Shown: piece by piece, positions 1 to 8,486 of the stretch
Layout of the letters: each line of letters opens with the position of its first letter
Numbering within the stretch: the first letter of the stretch is position 1
Source: Variovorax sp. PMC12
GTDB lineage: Bacteria > Pseudomonadota > Gammaproteobacteria > Burkholderiales > Burkholderiaceae_C
Reading direction: 5' to 3'
DNA: 64,000 nucleotides
NCBI RefSeq assembly: GCF_003019815.1
Contig: NZ_CP027773.1
Coordinates: forward strand, 4,552,501 to 4,616,500
Notes under the pieces: model-generated
Database searches by the model: none
What the model saw: the letters and a program-made list of their open reading frames with translations, nothing else
Told to the model about the DNA's origin: nothing
Translations under genes and position numbers: made by a program

Positions 1-1008
1 CTCGTAGTCGAGCCGGCGCTTGCCCTTGCCGAAGAGCTCGTCGACCACCACCATCGCCTCGGCCAGCGCCACCGGCGTGAGCTGCACGCGCGTGGAGACG
101 TCGCCCACCGCGTAGATCGACGGCACCGAGCTGCGGTAGTGCGCATCGACCGCGATCGCGCCTTTCTCGTCGAGCTTCACGCCCGCGGCCTCCAGGCCCA
201 GGCCCTGCGTGTTGGGCACGCGCCCGGTCGCGAAGAGCACCGTGTCGGCCTCGATCTGCTGGCCGCGTGCCAGCGTGACGGTGAGGCCGCCTGCGCCGCG
301 CGCGACGGAAACGGCCTCGCAGTTGAGCCGCAGGTCGACACCCGCCTTGCCCATCTCGCTGGCGAGGAACTGCCGCACGTCGTCGTCGAAGCCGGTGAGC
401 AGGTGCGCGCGGCGATGCAGCTGCGTCACCTTGGCGCCCAGGCCGTTGAAGATGGAGGCGAACTCGCAGGCGATGTAGCCGCCGCCCACCACCAGCAGGC
501 GCCTGGGGAACGGGTCGAGGTCGAACATCGCGTCGGAGGTCACGATGTGCTCGCGGCCCGGAATGTCGGGCACGAAGGGCGTGCCGCCGGTGGCTACCAG
601 CAGGTGGCGCGCCGTGTGGCGCTTGCCGTCGATCTCGACCGTGTGGGCATCGACCAGCTGGGCCCAGCCGGTGACGAGCGTCACGCCGGCGTTCTTCAGC
701 AGCGAGCCGTAGATGCCGTTGAGCCGGCCGATCTCTTTCGCGCGCTGCGACTTGAGATGCGCCCAGTCGAACTGCGGGGCCTGCGGCAGCTTCCAGCCGT
801 AGCCCGCGGCCTCCTCGAAGGATTCGGCGTAGCCGGCCGCGTAGCTGTAGAGCTTCTTGGGTATGCAGCCCACGTTGACGCAGGTGCCGCCGAGATCGGC
901 GGCCTCGGCCAGCCCGACGCGCGCGCCGGTTTGCGCCGCCATGCGCGCGGCGCGCACGCCGCCGCTGCCGCCGCCGATGACGAAGAGATCGAAGTCGAAT
1001 GTGGGCAT
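1..1008 (-). CDS. gor: Glutathione-disulfide reductase, 3' end missing
   Basis: Flavoprotein that reduces glutathione disulfide with NADPH in the cytosol. The N-terminus has the FAD-binding GGGSGGVRAAR segment and the redox-active GGTCVNVGCIPKK disulfide motif. The second dinucleotide fold (VVGGGYIACEF) and the ATGRVPNT and AVGDV segments follow in the usual order. The ATG at 1008 has an AAGGAGC ribosome site about 6 bases upstream. The gene runs off the left edge after about 336 codons, so the dimerisation domain and its active-site His are outside the window. GCVNVGC-type enzymes also include trypanothione and mercuric reductases, but the VNVGCIPKK form fits Gor best. Confidence 0.93.
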   Translation of the reverse strand, partial: MPTFDFDLFVIGGGSGGVRAARMAAQTGARVGLAEAADLGGTCVNVGCIPKKLYSYAAGYAESFEEAAGYGWKLPQAPQFDWAHLKSQRAKEIGRLNGIYGSLLKNAGVTLVTGWAQLVDAHTVEIDGKRHTARHLLVATGGTPFVPDIPGREHIVTSDAMFDLDPFPRRLLVVGGGYIACEFASIFNGLGAKVTQLHRRAHLLTGFDDDVRQFLASEMGKAGVDLRLNCEAVSVARGAGGLTVTLARGQQIEADTVLFATGRVPNTQGLGLEAAGVKLDEKGAIAVDAHYRSSVPSIYAVGDVSTRVQLTPVALAEAMVVVDELFGKGKRRLDYE

Positions 1009-1093
1009 GAAAAGCTCCTTGGCCGCCGACTTTAGCGGCCGGTGGATTGGCGGAGCTTTCGGCGGGGCTTCCGGCGCCCCGTGCCCGGAAGAG

Positions 1094-2419
1094 TCAGCGA
1101 GAGTCCGGCGAGGTCCAGAGCCGCTTCAGGTCTTCGCCCTGGCCTTGTTGCTGCTGCGGCGTTGCGGCAGGGCCGCGTTGCTGTTGCTGCTGTATCGCAC
1201 GAAGCTGCGCTTCCTGGGCCTGGCGCAGTGCGTTCTGCTGCGCCGCCTGCTGGGCCTGCACCTGCTGCTGCATCTGTACGGCGCGCAGTTGCATCTCCTG
1301 CTGCTGGCGAAGCTGCAGTTGCTGCTGCTGGACTTGCGCCGCCTGCTGCGCCGCGCGCTGTTGCTGTTGAAGCAGCTGCTGTTGCTGCTGGGCCTGCGCC
1401 TGCGCGGCGCGCAGCTGCATTTCCTGTTGCTGGCGCAGGGCCTGCTGTTGCTGCTGCTGGAGCTGCAACTGCATCTGCTGTTGTTGCTGCTGTTGCCGCC
1501 AGCGGTCCTGCTCGGCGCGATCGTGCCACTCGCGGCGCTGCTGCCATTCGCGCTGCTGGCGCCATTCCTGGTCGCGGCCCCAATCTTCCTGCTGGCGGAG
1601 TTCCTCCTGCTGCTGGCGCCACTCCTGCTCGCGCTGCCAGGCCAGCTGTTGCTCCTGCTGCGCCCTGTAGTCGGGCTCGTAGCGCACCTGCGGCGGCGGC
1701 ACGGCCACCACCGCCGGTTGCACCAGCAGGCCGGGCGGCTCGAAGTGTGCGGTGCCGGAGTAGCGGTCCTCGTTCCGGTCGCGCTCGGCCACCCAGGCGT
1801 CGAAGCCGGCGTTCTGCACCCGCTGGGTCTGCACGACCGCCAGGTCGCGTCCGGACACGGTCGTCTGCTGGCGGTCGGTCAGCAACTGCGAGGCGCCGTT
1901 CCTTCCGTACAGCGTGAGCCGGCCCGACGCCACCGCCACCCAGGTGGTGGAAGTGGCGGTGTCCGCGGCAAAGCGGTATTCGCCCGGCGCGGTGATCACA
2001 GCCTGCAGGTTGCCGGTGTGGATCTTCAGGCGCTGGCCCGCCAGGCCGTCGCGCACGCGCAGCTGCAGCTCGCCCTGGGTGGTGGTGATGTCCACGAAGT
2101 TGCCGTCGAGTCCCGAGAACTCCACCTGCGTCTGGCTGCCCAGCCGCAGCGCCACCGGGCCGATGTAGAACTCGGCGCGCGCGTTGCGGTCGGTCCAGAC
2201 GCGGTCGCCGACCGACAGCGTGCTGCCTTGCCGGGCCGCCTGCCAGCGGTCCTGGCCGGCGGGCGCGATGCTCACGGTGCCCTGTTGCTGGTTCAGGCGT
2301 GCGATCTGGCCCTGTGGGCCGGGCTGGGCGCCGGCCGCGATGCCGGCGCCCAGGAGCGCCAGGCCGAGCAGCCACTGTTGCAGCGGGCGACGAATGCGCC
2401 CGGGTGTCTTGCGGTTCAT
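1094..2419 (-). CDS. Exported FecR-domain protein with Gln-rich tail
   Basis: A 441-residue protein with a signal peptide (about residues 1-31, ending GAGIAAGAQ). A FecR-type beta-rich domain follows at about residues 60-190 (VGDRVWTDRNARAEF, then a region reading GELQLRVRDGL and APGEYRF). From about residue 240 to the end it is strikingly rich in Gln with Arg, Glu and Trp, with runs of up to seven Gln, and is probably a long coiled coil or disordered tail. FecR domains occur in anti-sigma regulators and in envelope proteins; no sigma factor lies beside this gene, so an envelope role is more likely. It is divergent from the next gene, with 152 bases between the two starts. The exact function is unknown. 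Confidence 0.8.
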   Translation of the reverse strand: MNRKTPGRIRRPLQQWLLGLALLGAGIAAGAQPGPQGQIARLNQQQGTVSIAPAGQDRWQAARQGSTLSVGDRVWTDRNARAEFYIGPVALRLGSQTQVEFSGLDGNFVDITTTQGELQLRVRDGLAGQRLKIHTGNLQAVITAPGEYRFAADTATSTTWVAVASGRLTLYGRNGASQLLTDRQQTTVSGRDLAVVQTQRVQNAGFDAWVAERDRNEDRYSGTAHFEPPGLLVQPAVVAVPPPQVRYEPDYRAQQEQQLAWQREQEWRQQQEELRQQEDWGRDQEWRQQREWQQRREWHDRAEQDRWRQQQQQQQMQLQLQQQQQQALRQQQEMQLRAAQAQAQQQQQLLQQQQRAAQQAAQVQQQQLQLRQQQEMQLRAVQMQQQVQAQQAAQQNALRQAQEAQLRAIQQQQQRGPAATPQQQQGQGEDLKRLWTSPDSR

Positions 2420-2571
2420 GTGTTTCCTCTGATCCCCGGATGTACGAAGCGGTCCGGTCGCTTGGTTTGCCTGTTTGTAACGCGCGAGAATCCGCTGCCG
2501 CTGTCAGCGCCGTCCCCTTGCTTGGTGAAGCGCAGGTGCATTCGGCAACCAGCTGTAAGGAGGGAACAGAG

Positions 2572-4608
2572 GTGAAGAACGAAAACAACGCGCGCCTTGA
2601 GGGCGAAATGTGCTTCCACAAGAGATGGCCGGCGCTGCTGGCGCTGTGCATCGCCGCCACCGCGGCGGTGCCGGCCGCCGCCCAGCTCGCGCGCAAGCCT
2701 TCTTACTATCAGCAACAGAACCAGCAGGGCCCGGTCCAGCCGCAGGGGGCGCGTCCGGCGGTGCCGTCGTCGCTGCCGGCGCTGCGCAGCCAGGGCGACT
2801 TCGACCAGCTCGCGCGCGTCTACGACGCCGGCACGCCGATGCAGCTGGCTCACGTGCTGTTCGTCGTCGACCTGAAGGCGAAGCCGGCGCCGCGCATGTA
2901 CTACATCGACACGCCGCGCTACCAGCTGCACGTGCGGTTCCTGCGCGGCACGCGGCTGGCGCCCGACACCGCCAAGCGCGAGATCGATCGCAACTACCTC
3001 GTGCCCGACCGCCGCTTCCTGTTCGGCACGCTGAGCTGGCAGCAGAACATCGGCGCCTTCAGCTACGAATTCTGGGAAGGCGACCGGCTCACCGCGCCGC
3101 TGCTGCGGCAGGCCGATGCGCAGGTGAAGGCCAGCTTCTTCGCGCCCGTGAAGTTCAAGACCAACTCCACGCTGCACGAGCGAATTGCCATGGAAACCGG
3201 CATCGACTATGTGAGCCAGGAGGCGCTGATCCGCGAGCAGCCCTATCTGCCGATGAACGTCGGCACCGCCACCGGCCGCGTGCGCGTGGTGGAAGACGAG
3301 TCGGGCATCAACGCACTGCTGCCCGACGACATCGCGGTGCTGCGGCAGGTGCCCCTGAGCCTGCCGCCGGTGGCGGGCGTGCTGACCGAGCGGCCGTCCA
3401 CGGCGCTGTCGCACGTCAACCTGCTGGCCAAGGGCTGGGGCATTCCGAACGCCTATGTGCGCGACGCGGCGACGGTGCTGAAGGAGCACGCGGGCCAGTG
3501 GGTGGCGCTGAAGGTCGCGGCCTCGGGCTACCAAGTGCGCCGCCTCACGGCCGATGAGATCGCGGCGCTGCCGCCGCGCGCGGTGCGCACCGCGTCCGCC
3601 GGCGCCACGCCCGGCGGTGCGAAGGCCATCAACCCCGACCTGCGCGAGACCCGCCTGCTGCCGCTGGCCTCGCTGCGCGCCCGCAACAGCGCGCAGTGCG
3701 GCACCAAGGCCGCCAACCTCGGCGCCATGCAGGCCGCACGCATTCCGGGCACGTCGGTGCCCGACGGCTTCTGCGTGCCCTTTGCCCACTACGACCGCTT
3801 CATGCGTGCCAACGGCCTGGGCGAGCGCATCGCGCGCATGCAGCAGCAACCCGGCTTCGCGAGCGACCCCAAGGTCCGCCAGAAGGCGCTGGCGCAGCTG
3901 CGCGACGAGATCGTTCAATGGCCGGTCGATGCGGCCACTGCCGCTTCATGGCGCGCGGCATGGCAGTCGCAATTGGGCGGGGGGGGCGTGTTCGTGCGCA
4001 GCTCGTCCAACTCCGAAGACCTGCCCGGCTTCAGCGGCGCGGGGCTCTACACCACCGTGCCCAACGTCAAGACCGGCGACGCGCTCGAGGCCGCGGTCAA
4101 GAAGGTCTGGGCTTCGGTCTTCAACCCCGAGGCATGGGAGGCGCGCGGCGCCGCGGGCTTCGGCGCCGAGTCGGTGCTGATGGGCGTGTTCGTGCAGACC
4201 GCCATCGACTCCACCAACGCCGGCGTGCTGATCACCCGCGACCCCTTCGACGCGGGGCATGCGCATGTCACCTACATTTCGGCCAAGCGCGGCATCGGCA
4301 TCCGCGTGGTCGAGGGGCAGCGGGTGGCGGAGCAGGTGATGTATTCGAGCTGGTCCAAGGCCATCCAGGTGCTGAGCCGCTCGGCCGAAGACACGGCGTT
4401 GCAGCTCGACAAGGACGGCGGCGTGAAGGAAGTGCCGCTGCAGGCCGGGCGCAACGTGCTGACCGACGAACTGGTGGTGCGCCTGGCCAATGTGGGCGCG
4501 GCGGTGAAGCGCACCTTCAACGCGGTCGACCAGGACATCGAATGGGCGACGGTGGGCGACAGGATCGTGCTGCTGCAGGCGCGGCCTTATGTGGAGCGGC
4601 GGCGCTGA
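2572..4608 (+). CDS. Exported protein with phosphohistidine-like and ATP-grasp (PEP synthase/dikinase-like) domains
   Basis: Predicted 678 residues. The start chosen is GTG 2572, 7 bases after AAGGAGGG; ATG 2608 is an alternative. Residues about 18-38 form a signal peptide (PALLALCIAATAAVPAAAQ). After an unrecognised N-terminal domain, residues 270-296 (TERPSTALSHVNLLAKGWGIP) resemble the swivelling phosphohistidine domain, with His281 as the candidate phosphorylated residue. The C-terminal 320 residues match the PEP-synthase/PPDK nucleotide-binding domain (GTKAANLGAM, FVRSSSNSEDLPGFSGAG, GVLITRDPF, LLQARPYVE). The order swivel then ATP-grasp is that of glucan water dikinase rather than PEP synthase. 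Such enzymes are cytosolic because they need ATP, so the signal peptide is odd. The substrate is unknown. Confidence 0.8.
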   Translation: MKNENNARLEGEMCFHKRWPALLALCIAATAAVPAAAQLARKPSYYQQQNQQGPVQPQGARPAVPSSLPALRSQGDFDQLARVYDAGTPMQLAHVLFVVDLKAKPAPRMYYIDTPRYQLHVRFLRGTRLAPDTAKREIDRNYLVPDRRFLFGTLSWQQNIGAFSYEFWEGDRLTAPLLRQADAQVKASFFAPVKFKTNSTLHERIAMETGIDYVSQEALIREQPYLPMNVGTATGRVRVVEDESGINALLPDDIAVLRQVPLSLPPVAGVLTERPSTALSHVNLLAKGWGIPNAYVRDAATVLKEHAGQWVALKVAASGYQVRRLTADEIAALPPRAVRTASAGATPGGAKAINPDLRETRLLPLASLRARNSAQCGTKAANLGAMQAARIPGTSVPDGFCVPFAHYDRFMRANGLGERIARMQQQPGFASDPKVRQKALAQLRDEIVQWPVDAATAASWRAAWQSQLGGGGVFVRSSSNSEDLPGFSGAGLYTTVPNVKTGDALEAAVKKVWASVFNPEAWEARGAAGFGAESVLMGVFVQTAIDSTNAGVLITRDPFDAGHAHVTYISAKRGIGIRVVEGQRVAEQVMYSSWSKAIQVLSRSAEDTALQLDKDGGVKEVPLQAGRNVLTDELVVRLANVGAAVKRTFNAVDQDIEWATVGDRIVLLQARPYVERRR

Positions 4609-4646
4609 GACAGGGCCGCGAACCTTCAACCCTTTGCCTTGCCAGC

Positions 4647-4964
4647 TCAGCACAACGGGTAATAGATAAAAAAACGCCACCCCCAAACCGCGAGCAAGGC
4701 AATGGCAATCCAAAGGGAGTAATGTATTTTTCTTTCTCTGATTGACTGGATTGCTGCAAAGACAAAGAGTGGAATTAAAAAGGCGGCAGAGAAAAATCTG
4801 GTGCTGATGTCATTGTCAATAGGCAATCCACAAAAAGTCAGCCCGTCGGATTTTGCACTCGGCTCGTCCAACATCCATTCATACTTGTTCATGGGCATGA
4901 GAAGCATCAGGGCAATGCAAAATAATGCATACGCCGATACAACTGCCAGGCCTATTCTTTTCAT
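4647..4964 (-). CDS. Small membrane protein, candidate immunity protein
   Basis: A 105-residue protein not recognised by family. Three hydrophobic segments are visible at about residues 5-24, 57-74 and 82-102, with a polar loop of about 30 residues between the first two. It begins 2 bases after the stop of the lysozyme-like gene just upstream on the same strand, so the two are surely co-transcribed. Both lie in a stretch clearly richer in A and T than the flanking genes, which suggests acquisition by transfer. By position and topology it could be an inner-membrane immunity protein against its neighbour; that is inference only. Confidence 0.7.
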   Translation of the reverse strand: MKRIGLAVVSAYALFCIALMLLMPMNKYEWMLDEPSAKSDGLTFCGLPIDNDISTRFFSAAFLIPLFVFAAIQSIRERKIHYSLWIAIALLAVWGWRFFIYYPLC

Positions 4965-4966
4965 CG

Positions 4967-5674
4967 TCAGACTTTTTCGAGAAGCATTGAGATATGGTCA
5001 CGCTGCTCCAGCATTCTGCGCCCATATTCGGAAAATTGCCTGCCTTGGCTCCCAGGGGGGAGCTTTATTGAATCTATAAATTCATTCAACGCACGCTCGA
5101 TGCCTCGGTTATAGCGAGAGCCTGCGACGATGAATTGTTCATCAGTGAGATTTGAAGTATCGGTGCCTGGGTAGTCGTACAGGATCAGATTTTTCAGATG
5201 CAGGGCAACGACGTTCAAATTGAACGTGTCGGTCTCAAGGCACGCAATCAGGTTCATTCGATCGGAGTACGACAACAGTTCGATCGGTATGCCTAGCTCT
5301 TTGGAGGCAACCCGCAGCTGGATGCTGACCGCGCCAACCGATGTTTCTTCGGGCGGCTTTCCAAATTTGACGGGTCTGCCAGCCAGTGTTCGCTGCAACG
5401 TGCGTCCTTGGAATACCGGTCTTTTAATGCCGTCGGGTTTGCCGCCCACTTCGGCCCAAGCGACGCAGCCGAGCATCGCAGGAGGGATTCGGTATTGCTC
5501 CGCCGCATCTTTTATACGGAATTTATTGTAAACGACCCAACCGTCTTTGTACGCTTGCAGATATGCTCGCCCGCCACCCATTTTTTCCGATAATACGCGC
5601 CATTTGAAAACGTCCCAACTTTTCCATTTGGGATGATTTGAATTGTCCGGCGCGCAAAACTCCCTGCCGCTCAT
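4967..5674 (-). CDS. Lysozyme-like protein, candidate peptidoglycan-degrading toxin
   Basis: A 235-residue protein without a signal peptide. Several segments line up by eye with lytic transglycosylase/lysozyme folds: MLGCVAWAEVGGKP, with Glu75 as the candidate catalytic acid; SVGAVSIQLRVAS (112-124), like the SxGaxGlmQl motif; FNLNVVALHLKNL (151-163), like the helix before the last motif; and IVAGSRYNRG (182-191), like ALAAYNAG. The ATG at 5674 follows a good AAAGGGAG site. Lack of a secretion signal and the tightly linked membrane protein suggest an effector or bacteriocin-type toxin with immunity. No VgrG, PAAR or Rhs gene is nearby, so the delivery route is unknown. The family assignment is from memory of motifs. 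Confidence 0.6.
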   Translation of the reverse strand: MSGREFCAPDNSNHPKWKSWDVFKWRVLSEKMGGGRAYLQAYKDGWVVYNKFRIKDAAEQYRIPPAMLGCVAWAEVGGKPDGIKRPVFQGRTLQRTLAGRPVKFGKPPEETSVGAVSIQLRVASKELGIPIELLSYSDRMNLIACLETDTFNLNVVALHLKNLILYDYPGTDTSNLTDEQFIVAGSRYNRGIERALNEFIDSIKLPPGSQGRQFSEYGRRMLEQRDHISMLLEKV

Positions 5675-5885
5675 GTGCCACTCCCTTTTTAATTTGAGGC
5701 ATCATGGTAGGGGCGCTCGGCTCAGTCTGCTATGTCTCAAGTAGCAGCCTGAGAATTTCTGCACGCTTGAGCATATATTTGCTCATAGGAATGCGGTTCA
5801 TGCGGGAGCAGGTCGCAAAGGCGGCTCGGCTCTTTATCGTCAATGGAACCGCGCCGGAGTGGACGCAGAGCGCGACGACATTGCT

Positions 5886-7811
5886 CTACTTGTAGAGCAG
5901 CTGCGGCAGCCACAACCCGATCTGCGGCCATGTGTACAGCAGCACGATCGCCAGCACCTGGATGCCCATGAAGGGCAACATGCCCAGGAAGATCTGGTTG
6001 AGCGTCACGTGCGGCGGGCTCACGCCCTTCAGGTAGAAGGCCGCCATGGCCACTGGAGGCGACAGGAAGGCCGTCTGCAGGTTCAGCGCCACCAGCAGCC
6101 CGAAGAACAGCGGGTCGACGCCGAAGTTGTCGAGCAGCGGGATGAAGATGGGCATGAAGATCACGATGATCTCGGTCCACTCTAGCGGCCAGCCCAGCAG
6201 GAAGATGATGACCTGGCTCAGGATCAGGAACTCCACCTTCGTGAGGTTCATGCCCAGCACCCACTCTTCCACCAGCGCCTGCCCGCCCAGCAGCGCGAAT
6301 GCGGCCGAGAAGATGGCCGAGCCCACGAAGAGCCAGCACACCATGGCCGATGTCTTGGCCGTGAGGAACACCGACTCCTTCAGCACCGTGAGGTTCAGCC
6401 GCCGGTAGGCCGCGGCCAGCAGCATGCCGCCGAGCGCGCCCATGGCGGCCGCCTCGGTCGGCGTGGCAAGGCCCAGCACGATGGAGCCCAGCACCGAAAG
6501 GATCAGCAGCACCAGCGGGAAGAACGACGCCAGCAGCATCTTGAAGATCTCGAGCCGCGCGAAGCTCAGGAACAGGTAGAACAGCGTGACGATGGCGCCG
6601 AAGATCGCGAAGGTGACCCACCACCAGGTGGGCGCGGGGCGCTCGGTGGCGGCTTCGGCGGCACTTTCGGCGGCGCCTCGTGCTGCTTCTGCCGGCTCGG
6701 CCAGCGGCGCGGAGGCCGCGGCGGGCTCCGGCGCCTGTTCACCGCCGGGGGGCTCCTGCAGGCCTTCTTCGCGCGGCGGCTCCTGCAGCCCGCCCTCGGA
6801 CGGCGGTTCCTGCAAGCCGCCCGCGGCGGGTGCGCTGCGCACGGCGCCGATCTCCTCGATGTCGTAGCGCGCCTGCGCCTCCACTGTGGTCACGGCCTTG
6901 TAGCTGAAGGCCGCCAGCAGCAGGAAGATCACGCCGGGCATCGCGACGATGCCGAGCTGCTTCAGTACATGCGAGAGCGGCACGCCGGCGTTGCGCCGCC
7001 CCTTGACCAAGCCCACCAGCGCATGCGCGGCGGGGCTTTCGGCCAGCCGCTGCGACAGCGGCGGCAGCGGCACCACGCGCTCGGCCTGCGACAGCGGCGG
7101 CGCCCACTGCGGCTTGATCCACGCGATGATGATCACGTACAGCACATAGAGCGAAGCCAGCATCAGCCCCGGAAAGAATGCGCCCGCATACAGCTGCACC
7201 ACCGAGACCCCGGCCGTCGCGCCGTAAACGATCAGCAGCACCGACGGCGGAATCAGGATGCCCAGGCAGCCGCCCGCCGTGATCGCGCCCGCGGCCAGCG
7301 GCACGCTGTAGCCCGCGCGCAGCATGGCCGGCAGCGCCAGCAGGCCCATCAGCGTGACCACCGCGCCCACGATGCCGGTGGCCGTCGCGAATATGGTGCA
7401 GGTGACCAGCGTCGCCACCGCGAGCGCGCCCGGCAGCCGCGCGAGCGCCAGGTGCAGGCTCTTGAACAGCGATTCGATGAGGTTCGCGCGCTCCACCAGG
7501 TAGCCCATGAACACGAACAGCGGCACCGCGATGAGCACGTCGTTGGCCATGGTCTTGAAGGCCGACTGCACCATCAGGTCGAGCGTTCGGTGCCAGTCGC
7601 GGTCGTAGGCGAGCCAGGTGAAGATCATGCCCATGCCCATCAGCGTGAACGCCGTGGGAAAGCCCAGCATGATGGCCACGACCACCAGCGACAGCATCAG
7701 CAGCCCGAGGTGGCCGTTGGTGATGGTGGGCGCATTGGCCAGCACGGTGCCGGCGCCGATCACGATCAGCGCCATGAACGACAGGCCGAACCAGAGTTCG
7801 CGGCGGATCAT
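5886..7811 (-). CDS. dctM: TRAP transporter large permease (DctM family) with long insert
   Basis: The 12-helix-type permease of a tripartite ATP-independent periplasmic transporter, using an ion gradient to import an organic acid delivered by DctP. Typical DctM segments are seen (PLFVFMGYLVERA, TGIVGAVVTLMGLLALP, ITAGGCLGILIPPSV, GLATPTEAAAMGALG, NLQTAFLSPPVA). At 641 residues it is about 200 longer than the usual 430. The extra length is a central Pro/Glu/Ala-rich insert with three 9-residue repeats, flanked by additional hydrophobic helices. The ATG at 7811 overlaps the dctQ stop as ATGA, so translation is coupled. An upstream in-frame extension to 8399 is antisense-like junk and was left out. 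Confidence 0.92.
   Translation of the reverse strand: MIRRELWFGLSFMALIVIGAGTVLANAPTITNGHLGLLMLSLVVVAIMLGFPTAFTLMGMGMIFTWLAYDRDWHRTLDLMVQSAFKTMANDVLIAVPLFVFMGYLVERANLIESLFKSLHLALARLPGALAVATLVTCTIFATATGIVGAVVTLMGLLALPAMLRAGYSVPLAAGAITAGGCLGILIPPSVLLIVYGATAGVSVVQLYAGAFFPGLMLASLYVLYVIIIAWIKPQWAPPLSQAERVVPLPPLSQRLAESPAAHALVGLVKGRRNAGVPLSHVLKQLGIVAMPGVIFLLLAAFSYKAVTTVEAQARYDIEEIGAVRSAPAAGGLQEPPSEGGLQEPPREEGLQEPPGGEQAPEPAAASAPLAEPAEAARGAAESAAEAATERPAPTWWWVTFAIFGAIVTLFYLFLSFARLEIFKMLLASFFPLVLLILSVLGSIVLGLATPTEAAAMGALGGMLLAAAYRRLNLTVLKESVFLTAKTSAMVCWLFVGSAIFSAAFALLGGQALVEEWVLGMNLTKVEFLILSQVIIFLLGWPLEWTEIIVIFMPIFIPLLDNFGVDPLFFGLLVALNLQTAFLSPPVAMAAFYLKGVSPPHVTLNQIFLGMLPFMGIQVLAIVLLYTWPQIGLWLPQLLYK
6751..6831. 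repeat. Three 27-bp tandem repeats inside dctM
   Basis: Units at 6751-6777, 6778-6804 and 6805-6831 share the pattern GGCTCCTGCAG plus a more variable half. On the minus strand they encode three copies of a 9-residue unit around GLQEPP. Because the unit is a multiple of three, copy-number change would keep the frame. They sit in the insert loop, away from the conserved transport helices. Confidence 0.85.
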
Positions 7812-8437
7812 CGCGCGCCCCCGGTGGCTGTCTGCCCCACCACCACGCGGTCGAGCGCGGCGATGTCCTCGTCTTTCACGTGCACCATTTCCTTGAGCTT
7901 CTCGACGTCGACCTCTTCCACGTCCTGCTCGCGCGAAGGCCATGCGCCCTGCCGGATGCACTGCACGCAGCGGATGATCTCGACGATGCCCTGCAGCAGC
8001 AGCGTGAAGCCCGCGAGCGGGATGATGTACTTGAAGGGGTACAGCGGCAGCGGCTCGGCCGAGAAGGTCTGCTCGCGGATGGCGAGCGACTCGCCCGCGT
8101 AGATCCAGCCGGCCCAGGTGAGCGCGACGATGCCCGGCAGGAAGAACACGATGTACAGCGCCAAGTCGACCGTCGCCTGCGTGCGCGGACGAAAGAAGCC
8201 GTAGAGCACGTCGCCGCGCACGTGGCCGTTCTTCGAGAGCGTGTAGGCGCCGGCGGTCATGAACATCGCGCCGTACAGCATGATCTGCGCGTCCAGCACC
8301 CAGGCGTGCGGCTTGTTGAGCGCATAGCGCGAGAACACCTCCCAGCTGATGAGCAGCGTGAGCAGCAGCGCGCACCAGGCGAAGGTCTTGCCGATCCATG
8401 TGGAGAACCGGTCGACCGCCAGCAGGAAAGATTGCAT
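7808..8437 (-). CDS. dctQ: TRAP transporter small permease (DctQ family)
   Basis: The four-helix small membrane subunit that pairs with DctM. In 209 residues it shows hydrophobic helices at about 17-35 (FAWCALLLTLLISWEVFSRY), 48-66, 91-110 and 135-155, and the family segment EVFSRYALNKPHAW. The C-terminus is a charged tail (EVDVEKLKEMVHVKDEDIAAL) that is longer than usual. The ATG at 8437 is preceded by GAGGAG about 9 bases upstream. It follows dctP after a strong hairpin terminator, so dctQM is probably made at lower levels than the binding protein. Confidence 0.9.
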   Translation of the reverse strand: MQSFLLAVDRFSTWIGKTFAWCALLLTLLISWEVFSRYALNKPHAWVLDAQIMLYGAMFMTAGAYTLSKNGHVRGDVLYGFFRPRTQATVDLALYIVFFLPGIVALTWAGWIYAGESLAIREQTFSAEPLPLYPFKYIIPLAGFTLLLQGIVEIIRCVQCIRQGAWPSREQDVEEVDVEKLKEMVHVKDEDIAALDRVVVGQTATGGAR

Positions 8438-8486
8438 CGGAACGAACTCCTCGCCGCGACCCGTGCGCGGCATGCGTGCAGGCATG

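Noticed and set aside
857..2575. A 572-residue Leu-rich frame opposite the FecR gene
   Set aside because: Its Leu runs are the complement of CAG codons for Gln in the real gene. It has no ribosome site or domain.
5704..5895. A 63-residue plus-strand frame beside the toxin-like gene
   Set aside because: No ribosome site, no recognisable motif, and it runs into the end of dctM on the other strand.
7812..8399. N-terminal extension of the dctM frame
   Set aside because: It is the out-of-frame reading of dctQ. The ATGA overlap and family alignment set the start at 7811.
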